Below are positions 1 through 8,404 of a DNA stretch of 64,000 nucleotides, piece after piece (within the stretch, counting starts at the first letter, position 1; every line of letters starts with the position of its first letter). The stretch comes from Planctomycetaceae bacterium. Its GTDB lineage: Bacteria > Planctomycetota > UBA1135 > GCA-002686595. The notes beneath the pieces are model-generated. The model was not told the DNA's origin. It saw nothing but the letters and a program-made list of their open reading frames with translations, and searched no databases. The stretch lies in the NCBI GenBank assembly GCA_016125265.1, contig WGMC01000023.1:62001-126000 (forward strand), read 5' to 3'. The translations under genes and the position numbers were made by a program.

Positions 1-2
1 GC

Positions 3-1073
3 GATGTGGCCGAGGCCGAGCGCACCCACTTCCTGCTCGAGGAGGGCGCCTTGGCCCTCGCGTCCGCCGTGCTCGGCCAACTGCTGCGCGCGCCGCTGCG
101 CTTCTTCGGTGCACTGCGCCGGGCCGTGGCGCAGGGTTGGCGCTCGCCGCGGGGCCTGCCGGTGCACTTCGTCTACTTGGCGGAAGCATGCCTCCTCGCG
201 CGGCACCTCACACGCTCCGGCGCCGGCCATCTGCACGCCCACTTCGCCTCGAACTCCGCCACCGTGGCGTTCCTGACGCGCGCGCTGGGCGGGCCGCCCT
301 ACAGCTTCACGTTCCACGGCCCGGAGATCTTCGAGTTCCCCGCGTTCGCGGCGCTGCGCGAGAAGATCCACGGCGCGGAGTTCGCCGTCGCCATCAGCCA
401 CCACGGGCGCAGCACGCTCATGCGCTGGTCGGACCCGGCGCATTGGCCGCGCATCCACCTCGTGCACTGCGGCATCGACGCGGGTTTCCTCGACGTGCCG
501 AGGCGAGCGCTGCCCGACGAGCGGCGTTTGGTGTGTGTGGCGCGCTTGGATCCGGTCAAGGGGCACTTCGTGTTGCTCGAGGCGCTCGGGCGCCTTTTTG
601 CCAAGGGGTTCGATTTCCAGTTGGACCTCGTCGGCGGCGGCGCGCTCGAGAACGACGTGCGCCGCTTCGCCGCCGAGCAGGGTCTCGAGAATCGCGTGCG
701 GTTCCTGGGCTGGCTCGACGGCGCCGGCGTGCGCGAAGCGGTGCTGTCCGCGCGCCTCATGGTGTTGCCCAGCTTCGACGAGGGCCTGCCGGTCGTGTTC
801 ATGGAGTCCTACGCGCTCTACCGACCCGTGCTCAGCACGTACATCGCCGGCATTCCCGAGTTGGTTGTGCCCAAGGAGAGCGGTTGGGTCGTGCCGGCCG
901 GTTCCGTCGACCACCTGGTGGTGGCGCTGGAGCAGGCCTTGCGCGCCGATGACGCGACCTTGGGCGCGATGGCGGAACGGGGCCGGCGCGAAGTGGCGGA
1001 GCACCACGACATCGCGGGCGAAGCGGCGAAGCTGGGGCGACTGTTCGGGGCGAGCCTCGGGCGCGGGCGTTGA
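3..1073 (+). CDS. Glycosyltransferase family 4, WcaL-like, missing its N-terminus
   Basis: Retaining GT-B glycosyltransferase, expected to add a sugar from a nucleotide-sugar donor during exopolysaccharide assembly on the cytoplasmic side. The frame is open to the left edge, and the first visible residues (EAERTHFLLEEG) match the region about 50 residues into WcaL-type enzymes, so the true start lies outside the window. Visible family features are HLHAHFASNSATVAFL, YSFTFHGPEIFEFP, AISHHGRS, HCGID, and in the donor-binding half RLDPVKGH, VGGGALEND and the acidic motif FDEGLPVVFMES, whose first glutamate is the usual EX7E-type residue. Its TGA overlaps the ATG of the next glycosyltransferase, so the two are translationally coupled. 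Family assignment is firm; the sugar is unknown. Confidence 0.88.
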   Translation, partial: DVAEAERTHFLLEEGALALASAVLGQLLRAPLRFFGALRRAVAQGWRSPRGLPVHFVYLAEACLLARHLTRSGAGHLHAHFASNSATVAFLTRALGGPPYSFTFHGPEIFEFPAFAALREKIHGAEFAVAISHHGRSTLMRWSDPAHWPRIHLVHCGIDAGFLDVPRRALPDERRLVCVARLDPVKGHFVLLEALGRLFAKGFDFQLDLVGGGALENDVRRFAAEQGLENRVRFLGWLDGAGVREAVLSARLMVLPSFDEGLPVVFMESYALYRPVLSTYIAGIPELVVPKESGWVVPAGSVDHLVVALEQALRADDATLGAMAERGRREVAEHHDIAGEAAKLGRLFGASLGRGR

Positions 1074-2242
1074 TGCAGTGGTACGAGTTCATCGCCCTGG
1101 GGCTGGCGTTCCTGGGCCTGCCCGGTGCGCTGGGACTCGCCGTCTTGACCGCGGCGGGGCTCATGGGCCCGAAGTCGCCGCGGCCCGCGGTTGGCCCCGG
1201 TCCGCGGCGCCTCGCCGTCGTGGTGCCCGCGCACAACGAGGAGCAGAACGTGGCGACCGCCGTCGCGAGCCTGCTCGCCGCCGCGCGGCCACGGGCGGAG
1301 CTCGACCTCGTCGTCGTGGCGGACAACTGCTCGGACAGCACGGCGGAGCGCGCGCGGCAGGCTGGGGCGCGGGTCCTCGAACGTCTTGACACAACGCGCC
1401 GCGGCAAGGGCTTCGCGCTGGCCTTTGGCTTCGACGACGCGCTCGAGCACGGGGCGGATGCGGTTGTCGTGGTCGACGCGGACAGCCGGGTGGGACCGCA
1501 GTTCCTCGTCGCGCTGCACGCGGCCTTCGCCGCGGGCGCGCGGGCAGTGCAGGCTCGTTACGAAGCGTCCGAGGAATCGGGAGCGCCCCCCCAGCGCCGC
1601 CTCGCGCGCCTCGCCTTTGCCGCTTTCAACGTGCTGAGGCCCCGCGGGCGCGCGCGTCTCGGCCTGTCGGCGGGGCTGTTCGGCAACGGCTTCGGGCTCG
1701 AATCGGCGCTGCTTCGCGAACGTCCCTACGGCGCCCTGTCCATCGTCGAGGACCTCGAGTACCACCTGGATCTCGTGTCGCGCGGCGTGCGCGTCGAATA
1801 CGTCGACGGCGCGCGGGTCGAAGCTCCTTTGCCGACCAGCGACGCCGGCAACCGCACGCAGCGCACCCGTTGGGAGGGCGGCCGGTTGCGCATGGCCGCG
1901 CTGCACCTGCCGCGGCTCGTGCTTCGGTTGCCCGGCGCGCCGCGGCTCGTGGAGCCGACGTTGGACCTCGTTCTCTTGCCGCTGGGGTTGCACGTGCTCC
2001 TCTTCCTTCCGGCACTCGTGCTCGGTCCCGAACTCGGCCGGAACCTCGCGCTCGGGTTCCTGGCGCTGATGGCGGTGCACGTCGGCGGCGCCTGGGTGCT
2101 CCTGGGCGCCCGACGGGCCGACCTCTTGGCGCTCGTGGTTGCGCCCTTCTACGTGCTTCGAAAGCTGGCCCTCCTGCCGGCGACCCTCGGCGCATCGCGC
2201 GCTCGGGCCGCGTGGCGCCGGACGGAGCGGGACGGCGCCTGA
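1073..2242 (+). CDS. Membrane glycosyltransferase family 2
   Basis: Inverting GT-A glycosyltransferase of 389 residues, likely acting on a lipid-linked or growing polysaccharide at the inner membrane. A hydrophobic segment lies near the N-terminus (about residues 7-28), and two or three more close the C-terminal end (about 300-365). The catalytic core shows VVVPAHNEEQNV, the nucleotide-binding VVADNCSDST, the metal-binding DADSRVG, the acidic EDLEYHLDL and a QRTRWEGG motif, the Q-x-x-R-W signature of processive GT2 enzymes. The ATG at 1073 overlaps the preceding stop; a TTG three bases earlier is also possible. It belongs with the GT4 upstream and probably with the flippase at 4080-5552. Confidence 0.88.
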   Translation: MQWYEFIALGLAFLGLPGALGLAVLTAAGLMGPKSPRPAVGPGPRRLAVVVPAHNEEQNVATAVASLLAAARPRAELDLVVVADNCSDSTAERARQAGARVLERLDTTRRGKGFALAFGFDDALEHGADAVVVVDADSRVGPQFLVALHAAFAAGARAVQARYEASEESGAPPQRRLARLAFAAFNVLRPRGRARLGLSAGLFGNGFGLESALLRERPYGALSIVEDLEYHLDLVSRGVRVEYVDGARVEAPLPTSDAGNRTQRTRWEGGRLRMAALHLPRLVLRLPGAPRLVEPTLDLVLLPLGLHVLLFLPALVLGPELGRNLALGFLALMAVHVGGAWVLLGARRADLLALVVAPFYVLRKLALLPATLGASRARAAWRRTERDGA

Positions 2243-2443
2243 CCGCGCCGCGGGGCCGAAACCGCGTCCCATCCAGATGATTCGGGGGCCCGGAGGGGCC
2301 CCGGTGGGCCCGCCGCCCGCGTCCAGGGTTCGGGCTGTGTACCCCCGTGATGCGCCTGCCCTCGGGCCCGCTACCCTCTATCGGCCCATTCGCGACCGAA
2401 TCCCACCGCCGGGAAGGTCCGCGTCCCGCAACACCCCCCTCCC

Positions 2444-4078
2444 ATGCGCGTCTTCCACACCGCCGCGGCGCTCGCCGTCCTGGCCCTTGCCCCCGCCACC
2501 GCGGCGGCCCAGTTCCTCGAGCTGCAGCCTTTCCTCGGCCCCGCCGACGGCCTCGTCACCCCGGTGGCGATGGAGGCCCCGCCCGGCGAAACGAACCGCC
2601 TCTTCGTCGCCGAGCTGCAGACCGGTCGGGTCAAGGTCGTGCTCGACGGCAACGTGCTGTCGCAGCCGTTCCTGGACATCTCCTCCGAGCTGAGCATCGG
2701 CGGCGAGCGGGGCCTGTTCGACGTCGCGTTCCACCCGAACTACGCGGCGAACCGCCAGTTCTACATTAGCTACACGAACTCCCAAGGGGCGTCGATCGTC
2801 GCCGAGTACAAGGCTCTCGCCTCGAATCCCAACCGCGCCGATGCGTCGACGAAGCGCGTGGTGCTCGGCCCGATCGCCCAACCGGGCGACTCCCACAACG
2901 GCGGCGCCATCGAGTTCGGACCGGACGGCATGCTCTACGTGTCCCTCGGCGACGGGGGTTTCACGTTCGAGGGCGACATGCCCAACAACGCACAGCGCCT
3001 CGACTCGCTGCTCGGCAAGATCCTGCGCCTCGACGTGAACAAGCCGGCGCCCCACGTGCCCGCCGGGAACCCCTTCCTCTCCACGCCCGGCGCCCAGCCC
3101 TTGATTTGGCACTACGGGCTGCGCAATCCCTGGCGCATCAGCTTCGACTCGGAGCTCGGCGACCTGTGGATCTCGGACGTCGGCCAGTTCGAACGCGAGG
3201 AGATCAACTTCCAAGCCGCGGGGCACCCCGGCGGGCTGAACTTCGGTTGGCGCTGCATGGAGGGCTCGCTCTGCACTGGGTACGGAGCATGCCCGTGCCC
3301 CCTCTCCACCGCGACGCTTCCGTTCCACGAGTACGGGCACTTCTCGTCGGACTTCTCCCAGTTCATCGGGTGTTCGATCACCGGTGGTTACGTCTACCGC
3401 GGCAGCGACATGCCGCTGTTCCTCGGGCGCTACTTCTTCGCGGACTTCTGCACGAACAAACTGTGGTCCGTGCGCCGTCTGCCCGGCGGCGGCAAGGACC
3501 TGCTCGAGCACAGCGCCGACATCGCGTCCGCTGGCCTCGGCAACAGCACGTCGTTCGCGCGGGACGGCCGCGGCGAGCTGTATGTGCTGGACACGTTCAC
3601 GGACCGCATCCTGCGCCTCGACCAACGCCCCCTGATGGCCCCCGGGGCCGTGGTGCCCTTCGGCTGCGGCGTGAACACCCCGGGCACGTTGACCGTGGAC
3701 GGCGGCGCGCCGGAACTCGGCAAGAAGCTGTTCCTGCGCCTCAACGCCCCGTCCGGCGGTTTCAGCCTGGGCTCGCCGAACGCCCTGATGCTCGCCGCCA
3801 GCGCCGACGCGAACTATCCCTGCGGCACGTTGCTGCCCAGTTTCGGCAGTTCGCCGCTCCTGGCCGGCGAGCTGCTGGTCGACCTCGGCGCGGGTCTCCT
3901 GACCGTCAGCCAGGGTGCGCCCTGGCAGGGCGTCTCGAACCCGACGATCTTCACCCTCAGCGTGCCGCCGGAGCCGTCGCTCTACAACCTGCCGCTCTTC
4001 GTGCAGGGATTCACCTACGACATCCCCGCGGGCAACCCCGTGCTGTCGGAGGGTCTGCTGCTCGTCCTGGGCGCCTGA
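2444..4078 (+). CDS. Secreted PQQ-dependent sugar dehydrogenase-like protein
   Basis: A 544-residue protein with a Sec signal peptide (hydrophobic core about residues 7-20, cleavage near AAAQ). Residues about 25-390 are a glucose/sorbosone dehydrogenase beta-propeller: RLFVAELQTGRVKV, GERGLFDVAFHP, DSHNGGAIEFGPDG, MLYVSLGDGG, GLRNPWRISFD and GGYVYRG are the usual blade signatures. Such enzymes oxidise sugars in the periplasm with PQQ as cofactor; the substrate here is unknown. A Cys-rich loop (C-x5-C-x5-C-x-C, near residues 270-285) may be disulphide-bonded. From about residue 400 a further 140-residue domain without recognised function follows. It sits between polysaccharide genes and is convergent with the flippase, their stop codons one base apart. 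Confidence 0.85.
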   Translation: MRVFHTAAALAVLALAPATAAAQFLELQPFLGPADGLVTPVAMEAPPGETNRLFVAELQTGRVKVVLDGNVLSQPFLDISSELSIGGERGLFDVAFHPNYAANRQFYISYTNSQGASIVAEYKALASNPNRADASTKRVVLGPIAQPGDSHNGGAIEFGPDGMLYVSLGDGGFTFEGDMPNNAQRLDSLLGKILRLDVNKPAPHVPAGNPFLSTPGAQPLIWHYGLRNPWRISFDSELGDLWISDVGQFEREEINFQAAGHPGGLNFGWRCMEGSLCTGYGACPCPLSTATLPFHEYGHFSSDFSQFIGCSITGGYVYRGSDMPLFLGRYFFADFCTNKLWSVRRLPGGGKDLLEHSADIASAGLGNSTSFARDGRGELYVLDTFTDRILRLDQRPLMAPGAVVPFGCGVNTPGTLTVDGGAPELGKKLFLRLNAPSGGFSLGSPNALMLAASADANYPCGTLLPSFGSSPLLAGELLVDLGAGLLTVSQGAPWQGVSNPTIFTLSVPPEPSLYNLPLFVQGFTYDIPAGNPVLSEGLLLVLGA

Positions 4079-4079
4079 A

Positions 4080-5552
4080 CTAGCCGCGCCGCAGCGACAC
4101 CATGCGCTGGGCGAACGGCACCCCCACGGGCACCAGCACCAGGAGCGCGACGGCGATCTCGAACAGGCTGCGGGGGGTGCCATCCAGGTGGACGCCAGGG
4201 ATCCAGCCCCAGCCGATGGCGTGGGGAAGGAGCCCCGCGGGCAGGGCCAGCGCGGCGAGCCGCAGGCCCGCGCGGCGGTCCTGGTCCGCGATGGGAAGGC
4301 CCATGCGCGCGAGGGCGCGGCGCACGATCAGGTGGCCCGAGAAGGTCCCGGCCGTCAAGCCGAGCACGAACCCGGGCAGTCCACCGAAGTGGAAGCCGAT
4401 GGTTGCGCCCAGGCCCTTGGCGACGAGGTTGGCGAGGTTGCTGAGCGTCAGGACACGCGGCTCGCCCAGCGCCAAACAGGCGCGGTCCGCGGTGATCTGC
4501 AGGATCGCGAACCACAGGGGCAGCACGAGGAGCGGCGCAATCCACGTGGCGTCGTGGAACTCGGGCTTGTAACACAGGCGGAAGAACGGCGGCGCGAGCA
4601 GCACGACCCCGAGCAAGCTGAACCCCGCCGCGTCGAGCAGCAGCGCGCGGGAGCGCTGGAAGTGCGCTGCGAGCGTTTCGCGCGAATCGCGTGCGTGCTC
4701 GGCGAGCACCGGGTACAGCACCGTTCCCGTCAGCATGCCGCCGATGGTCTGCGGCAGGCTCGCAATCGCAAACGCGATGCCGTACACGCCGAACACGCCG
4801 AGTTCCTCCAACTGTCCGAGCAGCAGTTTGTCCATCTGCATCGCAAAGAACGTCAGCGCCGTGGAGAGGAAGATCCAGCGCCCGAACTGGATCACCTCCT
4901 TCAGCGCGCTGCGGTCGATGCGCAGTCGGTTCGGGTGGCCGGGCAGCGCCACGTGGCTCAGGAACATCACGATCGCCGACTGGGTGATGCTGCCCGCGAC
5001 CAGCGCCCAAACGGTGGGCGACAGGTACGCCCACACCAACATCACCGCGAGCGCCGCAACCTGCGCTCCCACGTCGATCGCGACTTTCCGCGCCACGGCG
5101 ACGTTGCGCTCCGCGGTGTAGAGGCGAGTGGAGTTGAGGCCCGAGAGGATCGCGGAGAGCGCCGCCACGGGGATGTAGACGGCCAGCTCCGGGATGTCGA
5201 CCGCGTGGGCGTAGAGCGGTCCGATCACCAAGGAGAGCAAACCGAGGAGGAACCCGCGCAGAACCTGGACGGTGAAGGCCGTGTCGAGGAATAGGGGCTC
5301 GTCGCCGCGCCTGCTGTGCACCACCGACGCGCCGGCGCCGATGTCCGAGAACATGCTGAGGCCGATCTGCACCACGAGCACGTGCTGCATCAGGCCGAAG
5401 CTCTCGGGCAGCAGCAACTGCGCGAGCAGCAGATTGCTCGCGAGGCGCAGCACACTGGCCGCGCCATAACCGAGCAGGGTGGCGATCGAGCTGCGCCGGG
5501 TGCGCTCCCCGAGGGTGGATTTGGGCGGCGCGCTGGCGGGGTTCGAGCTCAC
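4080..5552 (-). CDS. Wzx-type oligosaccharide flippase
   Basis: A 490-residue integral membrane protein of the polysaccharide-synthesis/MOP superfamily, expected to move lipid-linked oligosaccharide units across the inner membrane for polymerisation. Typical features are the N-terminal LGYGAASVLRLASNLLLAQLL and PESFGLMQHV, about twelve to fourteen hydrophobic segments, the middle RWIFLSTALTFFAMQMDKLLLG stretch (split here only for description) and GVYGIAFAIASLPQ. Translation starts at a GTG. It is divergent from the molybdenum hydroxylase at 5651 across about 98 bases that must hold both promoters. Its neighbours place it in an exopolysaccharide pathway. Confidence 0.88.
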   Translation of the reverse strand: MSSNPASAPPKSTLGERTRRSSIATLLGYGAASVLRLASNLLLAQLLLPESFGLMQHVLVVQIGLSMFSDIGAGASVVHSRRGDEPLFLDTAFTVQVLRGFLLGLLSLVIGPLYAHAVDIPELAVYIPVAALSAILSGLNSTRLYTAERNVAVARKVAIDVGAQVAALAVMLVWAYLSPTVWALVAGSITQSAIVMFLSHVALPGHPNRLRIDRSALKEVIQFGRWIFLSTALTFFAMQMDKLLLGQLEELGVFGVYGIAFAIASLPQTIGGMLTGTVLYPVLAEHARDSRETLAAHFQRSRALLLDAAGFSLLGVVLLAPPFFRLCYKPEFHDATWIAPLLVLPLWFAILQITADRACLALGEPRVLTLSNLANLVAKGLGATIGFHFGGLPGFVLGLTAGTFSGHLIVRRALARMGLPIADQDRRAGLRLAALALPAGLLPHAIGWGWIPGVHLDGTPRSLFEIAVALLVLVPVGVPFAQRMVSLRRG

Positions 5553-5650
5553 GTCGAGTTGGGGGGACGCACACCGACGATTCGGGGGCGGGGCGGCGAA
5601 TGCTACCTTGGGCCTCGTCCGGTGCCGTTCGCCGCCGCCGGAGCGATTCC

Positions 5651-7870
5651 ATGCCGAAAGACGAAGGCCAGACGGCCCAGCCCGCGAACGAACCCGGAAC
5701 GGGCGGCGCTCCGTCGCGGCGCCTGTTCCTCGCGGGTGCGGCGGCTGCCTGCGTTCTGGGCGCGGGCGGCGGCTTGGTGCTCGCGCTGCGCCTGTTCCGC
5801 CGGGGCGCTCCCGTCCCGCCGCCCGAGTCGGGGGGCATTCGGCCCAACGCGTGGCTCGAAGTCGCGCCGTCGGGCCGCGTGGCGATCTGGGTCGCCAAGA
5901 GCGAAATGGGGCAGGGCGTGCACACGGCGCTGGCGCAGTTGGTCGCGGACCAACTGGCGTGCCGCTGGAGCGACGTGGAGGTCCGCCAGGCCCCGACGGA
6001 CATCGACCTGTTCGGCTGGCAGGGCACGTTCACGTCCAGCAGCGTGCATTCGAGTTGGGAAACCCTGGCCAAGGCCGGGGCCGCGGCGCGGGAGATGCTG
6101 GTCGCGGCGGCCGCGGCGGCCCTCGCGGTGCCAGTGCGCGAGCTGGAGGCCAAGGGCGGCCGTGTGGTGCACACGGCGAGCGGACGAAGCCTGTCCTTTG
6201 GCGAACTGGCCGTCGAGGCGGCGAAACGCGCAGTGCCGCGCTCCCCCGCCGTGCTGAAGGCCGCGCCGGGTGACGGTTCCGACCTGTGCGCCGGCGAACT
6301 CGTAGGTTCGAGCCCCGAACGCGCCGACCTTTTGCCCAAGATCACCGGCACGGCGCGTTTCGGCGCGGATGTGCGTTGGCCCGGCATGCTCTTCGCCGCC
6401 GTCGCCCGCTGCCCTTTCCTCGGGCCTGACTCGCGCCATCCATTCACGCGGGGGCGCGCGCTCGCGATCGACCGCGACGGCGCCCTCGCCGTGCCCGGCG
6501 TGCGGGACGTGGTGGAGATTCCGTCCGGCATCGCGGTGCTCGCCGACACGACCCACGCCGCCTTCGCCGGGCGGGTGGCGCTCGCCGTGCGCTGGGACGA
6601 CGCGGGTCGCCTGGACGTCGACGGGGCGAGCGCCGCGGCGCGGCTCGCCGCGTTGGCGCGGGAGGGCACGTGCGTCGAGGCCGAGCGGCGGGGCGACGCG
6701 CTCCGTCTGCTGACGGACGGCGAGGCGATCGACGCCGAGTACTCGGCGCCGTACTTGGCCCACGCGACCATGGAGCCCATGAACGCCTCCGCGCGACCCG
6801 TGGGAGGACGCCTCGAGGTCGCCGCACCCGTGCAGAATCCGCACGGAGCCGCCCAAGCCGCGGCGGGCGCGGCGGGGCTCGACCCCAGCGAGGTGGACGT
6901 CACCGTGACCTACCTGGGCGGCGGTTTCGGACGGCGCGCCGAGAACGACGTCGTCGAGGAGGCCGCCGCCCTCGCGAGCCGGACCGGCCGCCCGGTCCAG
7001 GTGGTCTGGGACCGTCGGGACGACTTCCTGTTCGACTTCCACCGCCCGGCGGCGCACCACCGGATCCGCGCGGCGGTCGGCGGCGACGGCCTGCCGCGCG
7101 CCTGGGTCCACCGGATCGCGGCGCCCTCGATCGTCGCGCAGCGTGTGCCGCTGGATCGGCCCGTGGACCCGACCGCGGTGGAGGGAGCCATCGATCTGCC
7201 GTACGAGTTGGGCGCCCGCCTGGTGGAGTGGGTGCCCGCCGACCTCGGTGTGCGGGTGGGCTTTTGGCGGTCGGTCGGGCACTCCCACAACGCGTTTGCG
7301 GTGGAGAGTTTCGTCGACGAGCTGGCCGAGCGCGCCGGCGAGGACGGCATGGCCTACCGGCTGCGGCTACTGGCGAAGCGGCCGCGCGAGCGGGCCCTCT
7401 TGGAGCAGTTGGCCGAGCGCGCCGGCTGGGGCGACGCGCTGGGCCCCGGAATGGCCCGTGGGGTGGCCTTGCACAGCTCGTTCGGGAGCCACGTGGCCGT
7501 CGTGGCTGAAGCCGCGTCCACCCCGGGGGGGCCGCGCGTGACGCGCCTGGTGGCGGCCGTGGACTGCGGCCGACTGGTGCACCCGGACCTGGTGCGGGCG
7601 CAGATGGAGGGTGGGCTGCTGTTTGGCCTGTCCGCCGCGCTGTTCGAGTCCGTGGAGCTGGAGCGCGGCGCCGTCGCGAGCGCCGGATTCGAGCGCTACC
7701 GCCTGCTGCGCCTGGGCGAGGAGCCGAAGCTCGAGGTGCACCTCCTGCCGAGCGGCGACCCACCGGGCGGGATCGGCGAGGTCGCCGTGCCCCCGGTGGC
7801 GCCGGCCGCGGCCAGCGCGTTCTTCCACCTGGACGGCTGGCGGCGCCGAGACCTGCCCCTGGGCGGCTAG
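5651..7870 (+). CDS. Tat-exported molybdenum hydroxylase large subunit (isoquinoline 1-oxidoreductase beta type)
   Basis: Xanthine dehydrogenase-family molybdopterin-binding subunit of 739 residues. Enzymes of this subfamily hydroxylate N-heterocycles or oxidise aldehydes and work with a separate [2Fe-2S] subunit. A twin-arginine signal (SRRLFLAG, Arg23-Arg24, then a hydrophobic stretch) indicates export of the folded protein. Cofactor-binding motifs include GQGVHTALAQLVADQL, YLGGGFGRR and GGIGEVAVPP, whose Glu710 sits at the usual catalytic glutamate position. I chose the ATG at 5651, which places the twin arginines 22 residues in; an in-frame ATG at 5600 would add an unlikely leader. No small iron-sulphur subunit gene lies beside it. 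Substrate unknown. Confidence 0.87.
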   Translation: MPKDEGQTAQPANEPGTGGAPSRRLFLAGAAAACVLGAGGGLVLALRLFRRGAPVPPPESGGIRPNAWLEVAPSGRVAIWVAKSEMGQGVHTALAQLVADQLACRWSDVEVRQAPTDIDLFGWQGTFTSSSVHSSWETLAKAGAAAREMLVAAAAAALAVPVRELEAKGGRVVHTASGRSLSFGELAVEAAKRAVPRSPAVLKAAPGDGSDLCAGELVGSSPERADLLPKITGTARFGADVRWPGMLFAAVARCPFLGPDSRHPFTRGRALAIDRDGALAVPGVRDVVEIPSGIAVLADTTHAAFAGRVALAVRWDDAGRLDVDGASAAARLAALAREGTCVEAERRGDALRLLTDGEAIDAEYSAPYLAHATMEPMNASARPVGGRLEVAAPVQNPHGAAQAAAGAAGLDPSEVDVTVTYLGGGFGRRAENDVVEEAAALASRTGRPVQVVWDRRDDFLFDFHRPAAHHRIRAAVGGDGLPRAWVHRIAAPSIVAQRVPLDRPVDPTAVEGAIDLPYELGARLVEWVPADLGVRVGFWRSVGHSHNAFAVESFVDELAERAGEDGMAYRLRLLAKRPRERALLEQLAERAGWGDALGPGMARGVALHSSFGSHVAVVAEAASTPGGPRVTRLVAAVDCGRLVHPDLVRAQMEGGLLFGLSAALFESVELERGAVASAGFERYRLLRLGEEPKLEVHLLPSGDPPGGIGEVAVPPVAPAAASAFFHLDGWRRRDLPLGG

Positions 7871-8404
7871 GCGCCCACTTGGGACCGCGCCGCCGCCCCG
7901 CATCGGCCCCGTGCCCGGCCCCGTGCCTGGACCGCGGCTCGCCGACCTCTCGGCCCACCATCCCCCGCCCTCCACCCTTGGAGACCCTCCCCGGGGGTGG
8001 CGGTTGCAGCGAAATGTGGGCTCGGCCCGAGGAGGGACGCGGCGCGGGCCGCGGATCCGGTCGCATGGACGGCACCCGCGTTGCCGGGGGTGCGGCGCGG
8101 GGCGTATCCTCTTCCGCCCCGTTGGAGGGTTGTCGAGGTGCCGGGAGACGCCTGCCGGGGAACGGCGGCGGGGAGCGGGCCTCGGCGCCGGCGCGCGACC
8201 GGGCCGCCCGCCGACTCCCCTGGATGGGGTGTGGGTGAAGGGGCCGCCCAGCCCGAAGGCTGCGGCCCGCGGCGGTCTGTTGCGTTCCCCCTGCCGGTAC
8301 GGGTGCCCTGTACCTCGCCCGGGGGCTCCGCCGGGCCACGGGAGCCGCGCGCCAACAGTCGAAAGGACCCTGCCACGCTGCCTCCCCGCCACCCCGCACA
8401 TCCC
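7871..8404 (+). other. 534-base intergenic leader upstream of the NRPS gene
   Basis: No convincing gene on either strand; open frames here are proline/arginine-rich shadows with no family signature. The NRPS frame is open from 7997, but the extra 136 residues look like translated GC-rich non-coding DNA, and the formyltransferase fold begins just after the ATG at 8405. The region must contain the promoter of the biosynthetic operon. I could not identify a clear promoter or operator. Confidence 0.5.

Noticed and set aside
4015..6903. Long minus-strand frame across the flippase and molybdenum hydroxylase genes
   Set aside because: Composition is Arg/Pro/Ser-rich shadow; the true genes in other frames are clear.
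7997..8404. N-terminal extension of the NRPS
   Set aside because: The added 136 residues look like translated GC-rich leader; the formyltransferase fold begins right after ATG 8405.
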